Below are positions 27,909 to 39,343 of a stretch of 54,614 nt of DNA, piece by piece. Position 1 is the first letter of the stretch. Each line of letters opens with the position of its first letter. The translations under genes and the position numbers were made by a program. Origin of the DNA: Clostridium sp. DSM 8431 (GTDB lineage: Bacteria > Bacillota > Clostridia > Clostridiales > Clostridiaceae); the NCBI RefSeq assembly GCF_900116755.1, contig NZ_FPBY01000003.1, forward strand, positions 1-54,614, in the 5' to 3' direction. Below the pieces are notes generated by a model. The model saw only the letters and a program-made list of their open reading frames with translations. It had not been told where the DNA came from and did not search any database.

Positions 27909-29768
27909 TTACTTTTGAAAAAAGTCAACTATGCTTTCTGCACTTCTTTTATCTATACTTGGTACATCCATAAGTTCTTCTAAAGTTGCTTTCTTTATAT
28001 TCTCTACACCTCCAAACTTTTTTAAAAGATCTAATTTTCTCTTCTTGCCTATATTAGGTATATCATCTAATACAGAATGTAATGCATTTTTTCCTCTTAA
28101 ATTTCTATGATAAGTAATTGCAAATCTATGTACTTCATCTTGAATTCTTCTTATCATCTGCATTAAATTGGAATTTCTATTAACGATTATTTCCTGATTA
28201 TTATATATTATTCCTCTTGTTTGATGTTTATCATCTTTTACAAGACCACATACATCAATTTTTATTCCTAAGGATTCTAGCACTTCTAATGCTATATTAA
28301 TCTGACCTTTTCCTCCATCCATCATAATAAGATCAGGAAATGTAGAAAATTTGCCCTTTGAAAACTCTAATTTTCGTTCTTTTATCTCTTCAATTTCTTT
28401 AAGTCCATGTTCAAATCTTCTTGTCAAAACTTCTCGCATACTGCTATAATCATCAGCACCTTGAACAGTTTTTATTCTAAATTTTCTATAATCACTATTT
28501 TTAGCCTTCCCTTCTTCAAAAACTATCATAGTTCCTACAGAATCTGTTCCCTGAATATTGGATATATCATAAGCCTCAATTCTATGAGGAACTTCCTCTA
28601 AATCTAAAGCTTCTACTAATTCATTCAAGGCTGTAGAATTTATTTCTTTTTCCATCAATATCTTATCCTTAAACTGTTCTAGTGTTAATTTAGCATTATT
28701 CTTAACAAGCTCTAATAAATCTTTCTTTTCACCTTTTTGAGGAACCTTTAGCCATACTTTAGAGCCTCTTTTTATTGTAAGAAATTTCTCTAAAAGCTCT
28801 TGTTCTGAAATAACTGGTACATATATATTTTTTGAGACTTGTGCTGCACCAGAATAGAAACTTGTTATAAATTGTTCTAAAATTTCTCCATCATCTTCAT
28901 CTGCACTATTTTCTATCATAAAATGCTCTCTTCCAGTAATTTTTCCTTCTCTCATAAAAAATACTTGAATGCATGTATCTTTTTCATCTTTATATAAATT
29001 GATAAAATCTTCATCGCCTTCAACCACTCTAAATACTTTTTGCTTTTTAACTAAGGTCTCAATTGCTAATATCTTATCTCTTATAGATGCTGCTTTTTCA
29101 AAGTTTAATGCTTCTGATTCCTTCTGCATTTCTTCTTTTAATTTTGCAATCATACTTTTATCTTTGCCTGATAGTATATCTACTATTTCATCAATTATAA
29201 CTCTATAATCCTTTTTAGATATGTATCCTGCACAAGGGGCATTACATTTCTTTATATGATAATTTAAACATGGCCTTACAGGTTCCATGCCTTCAGTAAT
29301 ATTCATCTTACATGTTCTTATAGGAAATACCTTTCTTATAAGACTCATAGTTTCATGAACTGCTGTAACATTTGTATATGGCCCAAAATATTTTGCTCCA
29401 TCCTTAACGAAATTTCTAGTCATAAAAACTCTTGGAAATTCCTCATTAAGTGTAACTTTTATGAAGGGATAAAACTTATCATCCTTTAATGCAATATTAT
29501 ATTTAGGTCTATACTTCTTTATTAAGTTTCCTTCTAATATTAAAGCTTCCATTTCAGAATCTGTAACTATGTACTCAAACTCTACAATATTTTTAACCAT
29601 ACTTCTAACTTTTTGAGAATGGTTCTTAGAATTTTGAAAATATTGTCTTACTCGATTCTTTAATACTTTTGCTTTACCTACATAAATAATTTCACCAAGA
29701 GAATTTTTCATTAAATAAACACCTGGTCTGTCAGGCAAAATCTTTAATTGGTACTCAAAATCAAACAT
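27909..29768 (-). CDS. uvrC: Excinuclease ABC subunit C
   Basis: The 619-residue protein has an N-terminal GIY-YIG nuclease domain (PGVYLMKNSLGEIIYVGKA), the Cys-rich CNAPCAGY block, a UVR motif (MQKESEALNFEKAASIRDKI), an RNase H-like C-terminal nuclease (IEAYDISNIQGTDSVG, DLIMMDGGKGQ) and tandem helix-hairpin-helix motifs at the end. It makes both incisions in nucleotide excision repair with UvrA and UvrB, which lie 5 kb away here (33085-37911). I see no LexA-like site upstream. Confidence 0.98.
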   Translation of the reverse strand: MFDFEYQLKILPDRPGVYLMKNSLGEIIYVGKAKVLKNRVRQYFQNSKNHSQKVRSMVKNIVEFEYIVTDSEMEALILEGNLIKKYRPKYNIALKDDKFYPFIKVTLNEEFPRVFMTRNFVKDGAKYFGPYTNVTAVHETMSLIRKVFPIRTCKMNITEGMEPVRPCLNYHIKKCNAPCAGYISKKDYRVIIDEIVDILSGKDKSMIAKLKEEMQKESEALNFEKAASIRDKILAIETLVKKQKVFRVVEGDEDFINLYKDEKDTCIQVFFMREGKITGREHFMIENSADEDDGEILEQFITSFYSGAAQVSKNIYVPVISEQELLEKFLTIKRGSKVWLKVPQKGEKKDLLELVKNNAKLTLEQFKDKILMEKEINSTALNELVEALDLEEVPHRIEAYDISNIQGTDSVGTMIVFEEGKAKNSDYRKFRIKTVQGADDYSSMREVLTRRFEHGLKEIEEIKERKLEFSKGKFSTFPDLIMMDGGKGQINIALEVLESLGIKIDVCGLVKDDKHQTRGIIYNNQEIIVNRNSNLMQMIRRIQDEVHRFAITYHRNLRGKNALHSVLDDIPNIGKKRKLDLLKKFGGVENIKKATLEELMDVPSIDKRSAESIVDFFQK

Positions 29769-29792
29769 AAAACCATCCTTTCTAGAATATTT

Positions 29793-29828
29793 TAGGGTGT
29801 TTAAAATCAGACAATCTTAAACACCCTA
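29793..29828 (-). terminator. Terminator of the FHA-SEDS-PBP operon
   Basis: TAGGGTGTTTAA and TTAAACACCCTA form a perfect 12-bp stem with a 12-nt loop. It lies 17 bases after the PBP gene stop and upstream of uvrC. Confidence 0.9.
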
Positions 29829-29844
29829 TAACTTATAACTATCT

Positions 29845-31305
29845 TTAACTATTCAATGCAGCTCTCATAACTGCTGCTGTTACTGGTGCTGCTGATTCAG
29901 CTCCATATCCTGCGTTTTCAACTATTACTGCAACTGCAACCTTAGGATTATTAGCTGGCGCAAATCCTATAAACCATGAATGTGATTTACCAGCACTATT
30001 TTCTGCTGTTCCTGTTTTTCCGGCAGCATTAAGTCCTGAAAATTTATCTGTTAAATGGTCATCAACTACACCCTTCATATAAGTTTGAAGTGTTTTAGCA
30101 TCAGATGATGATAGCACCTGAGCATATTTTTTAGCATCAACCTTCTTAATTACATTCATATCTTTATCTACAACTTCTTTTACAAGAGTTGGCTCCATCA
30201 TTACTCCGTTGTTTGCAACAGTGCTACATACAAGAGCCATTTCCATTGGAGTTGCAAGAATACTACTTTGTCCTATTCCTGTTTGAGCTATTAATCCCTT
30301 ATCATTACTTGATAATGTTGGGAATGTACTCTTACTTAAGTAAAAACCATTTGTAGGAATATCATTATTAAATCCAAATTGTTCAGCAGTAGCCTTTAAC
30401 TTTGGATTTCCAAGTTGTAATGCTAATGTACCAAAGACAACATTACTTGATCTAACATAAGCTGTTTCTAAGTCGATATCTCCATTTACTTCTCCACTAT
30501 CATTAGATAAGGATTGAGTAGAACTAAGTTGAAGAGAACCATTATCTTCAAAAGTTTTATTCTTGATTCCTGATATATTTTCTAATGCACTTGCTGCTGT
30601 TACAGTCTTAAATGTAGAGCCTGGTGCATAAAGCCCTGAAGTTGCTCTATTAATAAGAGGACTTTCTTCTGCTGTACCTGCATTTGCTGCTGCCATTGCT
30701 CCATCAAGATCATTAGGATTATAAGTTGGCTTAGATACCATTGCTAGTATTTGTCCAGTAGAAGGGTCTAATGCTACAACTGCCCCTCTTCTATTTCCTA
30801 ACGCATCATAAGCAGCCTTTTGAACCTTACTTTTTAATGTAGTAACAACTCCATTACCTATCTTTTGATCTTCTTCTTCATCTCTATTATTATAGGCATC
30901 CTTCAAAGCATCAATACTAAAATTAGTAATAAATGATCTTACTCCAGATTCCATCTTACTTGTATAAGTACTTAATTCAGTATCATAAGATCTTTCTAGA
31001 CCTGTCAAATCATATTTAGTACTTACATAACCTAAAGCATGAACATATAAATCACCTTTTAAATATGTACGAGATTGGGTTAAATCACCTGTCTTCGCAC
31101 TTGCTGTTAATGGATCACCTTCTGAATCATAAATAGTACCTCTTAATACTTCATTTCTATTAGCCCATAATCTTTTATTTCCTGAATCTGCCGCTATATC
31201 ACTAGCTTTAAATGTTTGAAAATATGCAATATAAGAAATAAGGCCTATAAACAACACCAAAAACACTGCCATAACATGCTTTACGCTATTTTTAAAATCA
31301 TTCAT
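29845..31305 (-). CDS. Class B penicillin-binding protein (transpeptidase)
   Basis: One N-terminal membrane segment (about residues 9-29) is followed by a short class B linker and a transpeptidase domain. The three active-site motifs are intact: STFK at 230-233, SSN at 286-288 and KTGT at 430-433. At 486 residues it is short for PBP2, and more like PbpA of actinobacterial and clostridial rodA-pbpA pairs. It cross-links peptidoglycan outside the membrane. It lies 6 bases after a SEDS protein, its likely glycosyltransferase partner, and an FHA gene precedes that. Confidence 0.93.
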   Translation of the reverse strand: MNDFKNSVKHVMAVFLVLFIGLISYIAYFQTFKASDIAADSGNKRLWANRNEVLRGTIYDSEGDPLTASAKTGDLTQSRTYLKGDLYVHALGYVSTKYDLTGLERSYDTELSTYTSKMESGVRSFITNFSIDALKDAYNNRDEEEDQKIGNGVVTTLKSKVQKAAYDALGNRRGAVVALDPSTGQILAMVSKPTYNPNDLDGAMAAANAGTAEESPLINRATSGLYAPGSTFKTVTAASALENISGIKNKTFEDNGSLQLSSTQSLSNDSGEVNGDIDLETAYVRSSNVVFGTLALQLGNPKLKATAEQFGFNNDIPTNGFYLSKSTFPTLSSNDKGLIAQTGIGQSSILATPMEMALVCSTVANNGVMMEPTLVKEVVDKDMNVIKKVDAKKYAQVLSSSDAKTLQTYMKGVVDDHLTDKFSGLNAAGKTGTAENSAGKSHSWFIGFAPANNPKVAVAVIVENAGYGAESAAPVTAAVMRAALNS

Positions 31306-31311
31306 AATATT

Positions 31312-32532
31312 TTAGCCCTCCTCTGATACCTTTTGTAATAAACCTAAAGCAAAGAAAGTAGTTAATATTGAACTACCACCATAACTTACAAAAGGAAGAG
31401 TTATTCCTGTTAGTGGTATAATAGCAAAAATTCCTCCAACAATTACAAGTACCTGACATGCAATCATTATACTTAACCCCACAGCTGTAATTTGTGAGAA
31501 CTTATTATCTGTTACAAATGCAGCTCTAATTCCCCTATAAAACATTAGGAACATAACAATCATAATTCCTATTCCAAACACCATTCCAAATTCTTCACAT
31601 ATAGCTGCAAAAATATAGTCAGATGTAGGAACTGGAACAAATCTAGGATATCCATTTCCTAATCCAGAACCAAGCATTCCTCCAGAAGAAATTGAATATA
31701 ATCCTTCAACTATTTGATATCCCTCATTATTAGCATAAGCCCATGGATTAATCCATATCTTTACTCTTTCTCTTATGTGTCCAAATAAGTTATAAGCAAC
31801 ATAAGATCCAACTGCAGATAATGCTAAAGCTGCCAATACATATTTCTTTTTTGAAGTAACAACATAAAGAATTGAAACTGAAACTCCAAAGAAGATTAAT
31901 GCAGAACCTAAATCTTTTTGCAATACTAGACATCCTAAACAATAAGCAACCACAAGAGCTGGTATAACTAATTGCTTGATATTTTCAAACCCCTTTTTAG
32001 TTTCATCAAAATCCTTAAGGGCAGATGCTAAGTATAAAACTAATGTTATCTTAGACAATTCTGAAGGCTGAAAACTAAAACCTCCAATTTGCACCCAGTT
32101 AGTTGCTCCAAATGTTTCTTTTCCAAATAAATATGCTAATGGCATAACAACTATTGTTACTGCCATATAAAAATACTTATACTTTGCTAATTTATTCATT
32201 TCAGGCAAAATGACAACTGTTAATATATATACTGCCACACCAAATATGAACCAAAGTATTTGTTTTAATCCTTCATCCGGATTAATCCTGTATATCATAG
32301 CTATCCCTATAACTGATAATATACAGGCAAAAATTAATAAAAATTTATCTCCATCAGGATAAAATTTTCTTATTACAAAATGTGATAATCCTATTACCAA
32401 ACATAAAACTACGCCCATTCCAGCAGCTTTTGTATCAATTGGTTTTGTTAAAATTGCTAACTTTGTAAAAAGAGCTATACACAAAATGTAAGTAATTATC
32501 AACAAATTTCTCTCATCTCTACGAACCTTCAT
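31312..32532 (-). CDS. SEDS-family protein (FtsW/RodA/SpoVE)
   Basis: The 406-residue protein has about ten membrane segments. Family blocks include VQIGGFSFQPSELSKI, LQKDLGSALIFFGV, NEGYQIVEGLYSISSGG and ITLPFVSYGGSSIL. SEDS proteins polymerise glycan strands from lipid II with a class B PBP partner, which here is the next gene. I cannot tell elongation, division and sporulation versions apart by sequence alone. AGAGGTG precedes the ATG. Confidence 0.93.
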   Translation of the reverse strand: MKVRRDERNLLIITYILCIALFTKLAILTKPIDTKAAGMGVVLCLVIGLSHFVIRKFYPDGDKFLLIFACILSVIGIAMIYRINPDEGLKQILWFIFGVAVYILTVVILPEMNKLAKYKYFYMAVTIVVMPLAYLFGKETFGATNWVQIGGFSFQPSELSKITLVLYLASALKDFDETKKGFENIKQLVIPALVVAYCLGCLVLQKDLGSALIFFGVSVSILYVVTSKKKYVLAALALSAVGSYVAYNLFGHIRERVKIWINPWAYANNEGYQIVEGLYSISSGGMLGSGLGNGYPRFVPVPTSDYIFAAICEEFGMVFGIGIMIVMFLMFYRGIRAAFVTDNKFSQITAVGLSIMIACQVLVIVGGIFAIIPLTGITLPFVSYGGSSILTTFFALGLLQKVSEEG

Positions 32533-32553
32533 ATAATCACCTCTATAATGCTC

Positions 32554-32991
32554 CTATAAAACTCTAAATACAGTTGTACCAATTCTTATTTCATCTTTTC
32601 CAAAAAGCTTAACTCTTCCTGAAATACGTTTACCATTTACAAACGTCCCATTTGTGCTCTCTAAATCATCAACATATAATATATTATTTTTTATTATAAA
32701 CTTGGCATGATTCCCAGATACATGTTGATCTGATAGCACTACTGAATTATCTTCTTTCCTCCCAATACTCACCACACCTCGTATGGGAATTACAGAACCT
32801 TTTTTAATATTAGAACCATCTGTTACATTAATAACTTCAATTCCATAGCTCTTTTTCGAATTGTTTGGCCTTCTTCTCCCGCCACTCTTAACATCTTTAT
32901 ACATTATTCTTAAAGCAAAAAATATAATTGAATACAGGATTATAATAAAAGCTACACCAAAAACTAAAGCTGAAATTTTCGAAAAACTCAT
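32554..32991 (-). CDS. Membrane-anchored FHA-domain protein
   Basis: The 145-residue protein has one membrane segment (about residues 7-28), a basic linker (SGGRRRPNNSKKS) and a C-terminal FHA domain (residues about 70-140) with the phosphothreonine-binding residues in VSIGRKEDNSVV, SGNHAKF and STNGTFVNG. It probably binds a threonine-phosphorylated partner and links Ser/Thr kinase signals to the SEDS-PBP pair downstream, as proposed for fhaB-rodA-pbpA in Actinobacteria. No kinase gene is in the window. Confidence 0.9.
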   Translation of the reverse strand: MSFSKISALVFGVAFIIILYSIIFFALRIMYKDVKSGGRRRPNNSKKSYGIEVINVTDGSNIKKGSVIPIRGVVSIGRKEDNSVVLSDQHVSGNHAKFIIKNNILYVDDLESTNGTFVNGKRISGRVKLFGKDEIRIGTTVFRVL

Positions 32992-33084
32992 TACTTCACC
33001 TCAAATCTATTTTCCCTGCTAAATAGATTATACAACAAATTCTACATAAAACCATAAAAATGTATCATTATTTAACCACAACTA

Positions 33085-35907
33085 TTAAAGCAGATTTTTC
33101 AAATACTTACCTGTATATGATTCTTTACACTCAACAATTTTTTCTGGAGTTCCTTTAAATACTATTGTACCACCCTTATCTCCTCCTTCAGGACCAAGGT
33201 CTACAATATAGTCTGCACATTTTATCATATCTAAATTATGTTCTATTACAACTACAGTATTTCCAGCATCAACAAGTCTTTGAAGTATTTCTACTAATCT
33301 GTTAACATCATCAATATGAAGTCCTGTAGTAGGTTCATCTAAAATGTATAATGTCTTTCCTGTACTTCTCTTAGATAATTCATATGCTAATTTTATTCTT
33401 TGAGCTTCACCACCTGAAAGTTGTGTTGAAGGTTGACCTAATCTAATATAACCTAAACCAACATCATATAAAGTTTGAAGTTTATTTTTTATTCTAGGAA
33501 TATTTTCGAAAAACTCCAATCCTTCTTCAACTGTCATATTTAATACATCATCTATAGTCTTTCCCTTATATTTAACTTCTAGAGTTTCTCTATTATATCT
33601 TTTTCCCTTACAAACTTCACAAGGTACATATACATCTGATAAGAATTGCATTTCTATCTTTATGATTCCATCACCTGAACAAGCTTCACATCTTCCACCC
33701 TTAACATTAAATGAAAATCTACCTGGTTTATATCCTCTCATTTTAGCTTCTGGAGTTTGTGAGAATAATTCTCTAATTATGTCAAATGTACCTGTATAAG
33801 TAGCAGGATTAGATCTTGGTGTTCTTCCGATAGGACTTTGATCTATATCTATTATTTTATCAATATTTTCATAGCCTATAATTTCTTTATGATTTCCAAC
33901 CGGATTCTTACTTTTGTTTACAAGCCTATTTAATCCCTTATATAAAATTTGATTAACTAATGTACTCTTACCTGAACCTGAAACTCCTGTAACCATAGTA
34001 AGTGTTCCTAATGGGAAAGATATATTAACATTCTTTAAATTATTTTCTTTAGCACCCTTAACTGTTATCTTATTACCATTACCTGCACGTCTTTCTTTTG
34101 GAACTTCAATTTTCTTTTTACCAGTAAGATATTGACCTGTAATTGATTCTTCATTTTTCATTATGTCATCTAAAGTACCAGCTGCAATAATCTGTCCTCC
34201 ATGTTCTCCTGCACGTGGACCTATATCTACTATATAGTCTGCAGCTCTCATTGTATCTTCATCATGTTCAACTACTATTACTGTATTTCCAACATCTCTT
34301 AGATTTTCTAAAGTTCCAATAAGCTTATCATTATCTCTTTGATGAAGTCCTATACTTGGTTCATCTAAGATATATAAAACTCCCATAAGTGAAGAACCAA
34401 TCTGTGTTGCAAGTCTTATTCTTTGTGACTCCCCTCCTGATAAGGTTCCAGAACTTCTAGATAAAGTAAGATAATCAAGTCCTACATTAATAAGAAATTC
34501 AAGTCTGCTTCTAATTTCTTTTACAATCTGTTCACTAATAATCTTATTCTTTTCTGAGAATTCTATTCCATTTATAAAATCTAATTCTTCTTTTATAGAT
34601 AAATTAGTAAACTCATATATGTTCTTATCTCCTAGTTTTACAGATAAAGCTTCAGGTTTTAATCTTGCTCCATGACACTTAGGACATTTATTATCACTCA
34701 TATATTGTTCTATATCACTTTTTATAACATCTGAATTAGTTTCATTATACCTTCTCTTTAATGAATTTATTTCACCATCATATGCATAATGATATATTGA
34801 TCTTACGCCATCTTTTGTATATTCAATATCTAATTTTTTACCCTTTGTTCCGTAATATAATATATCAAGAATGTCTCTTGAAAGGTCCTTTACTGGAGTA
34901 TCTAAAGAATAATCATATTCTTTACTTAATGCTTGTAAAATGGCATAAGTCCAAGAATCTTCTTTTAATCTTCCTTCTCCCCAAGTTGCTATAGCACCTT
35001 GCATTATACTTAGTTCTTTATTTGGTATAATTAAATCTTCATCTATTTCATAAAGACTTCCAAGGCCATCACAATAATCACATTTTCCCCATGGAGAGTT
35101 AAATGAGAATGTTCTAGGTGCAATTTCTCCAATGCTTATTCCACAGTCAGGACATGCAAACTTTTCACTAAATAATATATCCTTTTCTCCTATAATATTA
35201 GCTATTACAAGGCCATCACCTAACTTTAGTGCTGTTTCAATAGAATCTGTAAGTCTTCCTTCTATTCCTTCTTTAACAATAATTCTATCTACAACTGCTT
35301 CAATATTATGTTTTTTATTTTTATCTAATTTTATTTCATCTTCAGTTAAATCAAGAACTTCCCCATCAATTCTTGTTCTTACAAAACCATTTTTCTTTAT
35401 ATTTTCAATTATTTTTTCATGAAAGCCCTTTCTTCCCTTTACAAGAGGAGCTAAAATTTGAATCTTAGTTCTATCTCCTAAAGCCATTATCTGATCTACT
35501 ATTTGATCTACAGATTGTTGACTTATTACTTTCCCACACTTAGGACAATGTGGAGTACCAACTTTTGCGTATAAAAGTCTTAAATAATCATATATTTCTG
35601 TTATTGTTCCAACTGTAGATCTTGGGTTTTTACTTGTTGTCTTTTGATCTATTGAAATAGCTGGTGAAAGCCCTTCTATACTTTCAACTTCAGGCTTATT
35701 CATTTGTCCTAAAAACTGTCTTGCATAAGCAGATAAAGATTCTACATATCTTCTTTGCCCTTCTGCATAAAGTGTATCAAATGCTAATGAAGACTTACCC
35801 GATCCTGAAAGTCCTGTAAACACAATTAATTTGTCCCTAGGTATTTCTAAACTTACATTTTTTAAATTATGTACTTTAGCTCCTTTAATTACTATCTTAT
35901 CATTCAT
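33085..35907 (-). CDS. uvrA: Excinuclease ABC subunit A
   Basis: The 940-residue protein has two ABC ATPase halves. The first Walker A is in [16 protein letters not shown] and the second in [16 protein letters not shown]. Both LSGGES/LSGGEA signatures are present, as are zinc-binding cysteine sets in [19 protein letters not shown] with CDYCDGLG, and CEACSGDG with CEVCKGKR. It finds bulky DNA lesions and loads UvrB. It lies 33 bases after uvrB, so the two form an operon with a shared candidate LexA site at 37933-37946. Confidence 0.98.
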   Translation of the reverse strand: MNDKIVIKGAKVHNLKNVSLEIPRDKLIVFTGLSGSGKSSLAFDTLYAEGQRRYVESLSAYARQFLGQMNKPEVESIEGLSPAISIDQKTTSKNPRSTVGTITEIYDYLRLLYAKVGTPHCPKCGKVISQQSVDQIVDQIMALGDRTKIQILAPLVKGRKGFHEKIIENIKKNGFVRTRIDGEVLDLTEDEIKLDKNKKHNIEAVVDRIIVKEGIEGRLTDSIETALKLGDGLVIANIIGEKDILFSEKFACPDCGISIGEIAPRTFSFNSPWGKCDYCDGLGSLYEIDEDLIIPNKELSIMQGAIATWGEGRLKEDSWTYAILQALSKEYDYSLDTPVKDLSRDILDILYYGTKGKKLDIEYTKDGVRSIYHYAYDGEINSLKRRYNETNSDVIKSDIEQYMSDNKCPKCHGARLKPEALSVKLGDKNIYEFTNLSIKEELDFINGIEFSEKNKIISEQIVKEIRSRLEFLINVGLDYLTLSRSSGTLSGGESQRIRLATQIGSSLMGVLYILDEPSIGLHQRDNDKLIGTLENLRDVGNTVIVVEHDEDTMRAADYIVDIGPRAGEHGGQIIAAGTLDDIMKNEESITGQYLTGKKKIEVPKERRAGNGNKITVKGAKENNLKNVNISFPLGTLTMVTGVSGSGKSTLVNQILYKGLNRLVNKSKNPVGNHKEIIGYENIDKIIDIDQSPIGRTPRSNPATYTGTFDIIRELFSQTPEAKMRGYKPGRFSFNVKGGRCEACSGDGIIKIEMQFLSDVYVPCEVCKGKRYNRETLEVKYKGKTIDDVLNMTVEEGLEFFENIPRIKNKLQTLYDVGLGYIRLGQPSTQLSGGEAQRIKLAYELSKRSTGKTLYILDEPTTGLHIDDVNRLVEILQRLVDAGNTVVVIEHNLDMIKCADYIVDLGPEGGDKGGTIVFKGTPEKIVECKESYTGKYLKNLL

Positions 35908-35940
35908 AATATAATGCTGCCTTCTTTCGTCTAAAATCTA

Positions 35941-37911
35941 TTATTCTTTTAAATCATTTATTATATCTCTAAGTTCCGCTGCTCTTTCAAACTGAAGATT
36001 TTTAGCTGCCTCCATCATTTCTGCAGTATACTTCTTAATAAGCTCTTCCTTATCCTTCTTGCTTAGCTTATCATTATTTTCTTTAGCTTCGTAAGTTTCT
36101 TTTTCTTCTGAAGCCTTTGTAGCTTCAATTACGTCTCTTACTTCTTTTATAATAGTCTTTGGAACAATTCCATGTTCTTCATTATACTCTTCTTGAATTG
36201 CTCTTCTTCTATTAGTTTCTTTAATAGCTCTATCCATAGAACCTGTAATAGTGTCTGCATACATTATTACTTTACTATCTGCATTTCTCGCAGCTCTTCC
36301 TATAGTTTGAACCATGGATGTTTCAGATCTTAAGAAACCTTCTTTATCAGCATCAAGTATGGCTACAAGTGCTACTTCTGGAATATCTAGTCCTTCTCTT
36401 AAAAGGTTTATTCCCACAAGAACATCTTGCTCTCCAAGTCTAAGTTCTCTAATTATCTTCATTCTTTCAATAGTATCTATATCAGAATGCATATAGGTTG
36501 CCTTTACTCCAAGCTCTGTAAGATATTTTGTTAAATCTTCTGCCATACGTTTAGTTAAAGTTGTTATTAATGTTCTATATCCTGCTTCTGTTGTCTTTTT
36601 TATCTCTTGATATAAATCATCAATCTGTCCTTTAACAGGTCTAATTTCTATAACTGGATCTAAAAGTCCAGTAGGTCTTATTATCTGTTCTGCAATTTCT
36701 GAAGAATGATCTAATTCATATTGACCTGGTGTAGCACTTACATATACAACTTGATTTATCTTATCTTCAAATTCATTAAATTTCAATGGTCTATTATCAT
36801 AAGCACATGGAAGTCTAAATCCATACTCAACTAAAGTATCTTTTCTAGATCTATCACCAGCATACATTGCTCTTACCTGTGGAAGGGTAACATGGCTTTC
36901 ATCTATAAACATTAAATAGTCATCAGGGAAATAATCTAATAATGTTTTAGGTGGAGTCCCAGGTGCTCTATTATCTAATATTCTCGAATAATTTTCTATT
37001 CCTGTACAATATCCCATTTCCCTTATCATTTCTATATCAAAATTAGTTCTCTGTTTTAATCTTTGAGCTTCTAATATTTTATCTTGAGCATTAAGTTCTC
37101 TTAATCTATCTTCAAGTTCATCTTCTATTCTTCTAATAGATTTTTCTATTACTTCTGGTGATGTAGCAAAGTGGGATGCTGGTGTTATAGCAACATGATC
37201 TCTATCTCCAATTATAGTTCCTGTTAAAACATCAAACTCTCTAATTCTATCTATTTCATCTCCAAAGAACTCTATTCTTATTCCATGATCTGATGATGAT
37301 ACTGGAATAATATCTAAAGAATCTCCTCTTACTCTAAAGGTACCTCTAGAAAAATCAATATCATTTCGTTCATATTGTATTTCTATAAGTCTTCTAATTA
37401 TATCATCTCTATCCTTTTCCATTCCTACTCTTAAAGAAATTGTAAGTTTCTTATACTCATCTGGATTACCTAATCCATATATACAAGATACTGAAGCAAC
37501 TATAATAACATCTTTTCTTTCAAATAAAGCAGATGTAGCTGAGTGCCTTAATTTATCAATTTCATCATTAATAGATGCATCTTTTTCTATAAATGTATCT
37601 GTTTGAGGAACGTAAGCTTCTGGTTGATAATAGTCATAGTATGATACAAAATATTCAACTATACTATCCGGAAAAAACTCTTTAAATTCTGAACATAGCT
37701 GTGCAGCTAGAGTTTTATTATGAGCTAAAATTATTGTTGGCTTTTGAACCTTTTCTATAATATTAGCCATAGTAAATGTCTTTCCTGAACCTGTAACTCC
37801 TAATAATGTCTGTCCTCTATTCCCCGATTCAATAGACTCAACAAGTTTTTCTATAGCTTGAGGTTGATCTCCCGTGGGCTTAAATTTTGAATGTATTTTA
37901 AACTCTCCCAT
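35941..37911 (-). CDS. uvrB: Excinuclease ABC subunit B
   Basis: The 656-residue helicase-like protein has Walker A GVTGSGKT, the beta-hairpin region [15 protein letters not shown], the DEAD-like box FIDESH, the [14 protein letters not shown] helicase motif and a C-terminal UVR domain ([18 protein letters not shown]) that binds UvrC. It verifies damage and positions UvrC. AAAGAGGTG precedes the ATG. The candidate LexA operator lies 22-35 bases upstream of the start. Confidence 0.98.
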   Translation of the reverse strand: MGEFKIHSKFKPTGDQPQAIEKLVESIESGNRGQTLLGVTGSGKTFTMANIIEKVQKPTIILAHNKTLAAQLCSEFKEFFPDSIVEYFVSYYDYYQPEAYVPQTDTFIEKDASINDEIDKLRHSATSALFERKDVIIVASVSCIYGLGNPDEYKKLTISLRVGMEKDRDDIIRRLIEIQYERNDIDFSRGTFRVRGDSLDIIPVSSSDHGIRIEFFGDEIDRIREFDVLTGTIIGDRDHVAITPASHFATSPEVIEKSIRRIEDELEDRLRELNAQDKILEAQRLKQRTNFDIEMIREMGYCTGIENYSRILDNRAPGTPPKTLLDYFPDDYLMFIDESHVTLPQVRAMYAGDRSRKDTLVEYGFRLPCAYDNRPLKFNEFEDKINQVVYVSATPGQYELDHSSEIAEQIIRPTGLLDPVIEIRPVKGQIDDLYQEIKKTTEAGYRTLITTLTKRMAEDLTKYLTELGVKATYMHSDIDTIERMKIIRELRLGEQDVLVGINLLREGLDIPEVALVAILDADKEGFLRSETSMVQTIGRAARNADSKVIMYADTITGSMDRAIKETNRRRAIQEEYNEEHGIVPKTIIKEVRDVIEATKASEEKETYEAKENNDKLSKKDKEELIKKYTAEMMEAAKNLQFERAAELRDIINDLKE

Positions 37912-37932
37912 AACAACACCTCTTTCATTAAT

Positions 37933-37946
37933 CGAACTTACATTCG
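37933..37946. promoter_or_regulatory. Candidate LexA (SOS) operator of uvrBA
   Basis: CGAACTTACATTCG is a near-palindrome. On the minus strand it reads CGAATGTAAGTTCG, close to the Firmicute SOS box CGAACNNNNGTTCG, with one base off symmetry. Its place just upstream of uvrB fits known SOS control of uvrBA. Confidence 0.65.
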
Positions 37947-37994
37947 TATATATATTTTACTTTTTGAATTCATGGACGTCAAGAAATCTAAATT

Positions 37995-38041
37995 AAAAAC
38001 TCTTCTTGAAATAGTATTACCACTTTTCAAAAAGAGTTTTC
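37995..38041 (-). terminator. Terminator after the MinJ-like gene
   Basis: AAAACTCTTTTTGAAAA (minus strand) pairs with a segment identical apart from one base around an 11-nt loop, a stem of about 16 bp, followed by T-rich DNA. It abuts the stop of the gene ending at 38046 and separates it from uvrB. Confidence 0.75.
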
Positions 38042-38045
38042 TTAT

Positions 38046-39326
38046 TTATTTCTTATTCTTTTTTATATTATCTAGTACCTTTGAAAATTTATCACCTTCA
38101 AAAGAAACTACTCTCTTCATATCAACAAATTTAGGAACCAAAACAAAACCTAATCTTGTATTATTTTCATATCTAAATTTGATATTTTTCTTATTTTTCT
38201 TTCTATCAATAACTTCAAATTCAAGAGAATTGAAATTTTCTTTTGCAATAGTATATATATCTGCTTCTGAATTAATCTCTACTCCATTTACTAAGGCAAT
38301 CTTATCCCCTTCTCTTAATCCAAGGTTGTAAGCTGTAGAATAAGGTACAACGTCTAGTACTGCCACGCCTTCTTCATCACTTACAAAAAGAGGTTTTCTT
38401 CTATCTTCTAATTTTCTCTGTAATAATAGCATTGCTTCATGACCTAGTGGTGCAAATATTATAACTAATATTTCACCAGCTATTCCTAGTTTAGCTACTT
38501 GAGCAACTAATGTAAGCAATATTCCATAAACACAAATAAATATTCCTGAAGATAAACTTTTTGCCTTTTTTCTTCTTGTAAAGCTTACTGATGAGTATCC
38601 AATCATACCAATTAAAGGTGACAATGTTAATATACTTGTTTCTATTAATTTAATTACACTATCATATCCTAAAATTGGCCACCAGTCTGGAGTTGAAATA
38701 CTTTCTGTTCCAGCTGTTCCTATGGATAATGATGAATAAGCTACAAAAATAGCTATAGGAACAATCCAATATCTTCTTAATGCATATCCACCTATTATCT
38801 TGCCATTCTTATTTGAGAACACAGGTACATACCCTCTTGATCCATCAAACATAACAAGAATTCCTTCAACAAAGTGAGATACTCCAACAAAAGTCATAAG
38901 CATTGTAATATCTAAATCAAATAAATGAGTTCCTCTACTTGTTGTTATATTAAAGTATGTAAATATTAATGAGATAATTCCTAAGATTGCTCCTGAATAA
39001 GAAAAGCATATATATCTAGGCTTAACAAAAGCCAATACTATTGATATAACAAACATCAATTCTATTCCTGAATTCTCACTAAAAATTACTCCTAAGTTTG
39101 TAAGAATAATACTTGCAAATACACCTGCAAATATTCCTAAAACTATTTGAGATAATGTTAATTCTAAAGCAGAGTTAACATTATCTCCTATTATAATTTT
39201 CTGCATAGTTACTATTTTACGGTTTTTACCGTAAAATAATACTCCTAACAAAACTAATACAATCATTAAAGAAGGCTCTGTAATTACATACGATAGCGAC
39301 CTTAATGTATATATAATTAAATTCAT
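38046..39326 (-). CDS. Multi-pass membrane protein with C-terminal PDZ domain (MinJ-like)
   Basis: The 426-residue protein has about eight membrane segments (to about residue 300), then a PDZ domain (VAVLDVVPYSTAYNLGLREGDKIALVNGVEI) near the C-terminus. This layout matches Bacillus MinJ, which links MinCD to DivIVA at poles and septa. Its place beside ctpA, ftsX and ftsE, with uvrBA on the other side, repeats the Bacillus order. Sequence similarity to MinJ itself cannot be judged by eye, so the division role is inferred mainly from layout and position. Confidence 0.75.
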   Translation of the reverse strand: MNLIIYTLRSLSYVITEPSLMIVLVLLGVLFYGKNRKIVTMQKIIIGDNVNSALELTLSQIVLGIFAGVFASIILTNLGVIFSENSGIELMFVISIVLAFVKPRYICFSYSGAILGIISLIFTYFNITTSRGTHLFDLDITMLMTFVGVSHFVEGILVMFDGSRGYVPVFSNKNGKIIGGYALRRYWIVPIAIFVAYSSLSIGTAGTESISTPDWWPILGYDSVIKLIETSILTLSPLIGMIGYSSVSFTRRKKAKSLSSGIFICVYGILLTLVAQVAKLGIAGEILVIIFAPLGHEAMLLLQRKLEDRRKPLFVSDEEGVAVLDVVPYSTAYNLGLREGDKIALVNGVEINSEADIYTIAKENFNSLEFEVIDRKKNKKNIKFRYENNTRLGFVLVPKFVDMKRVVSFEGDKFSKVLDNIKKNKK

Positions 39327-39343
39327 AAATACTCTTAAGCCTC

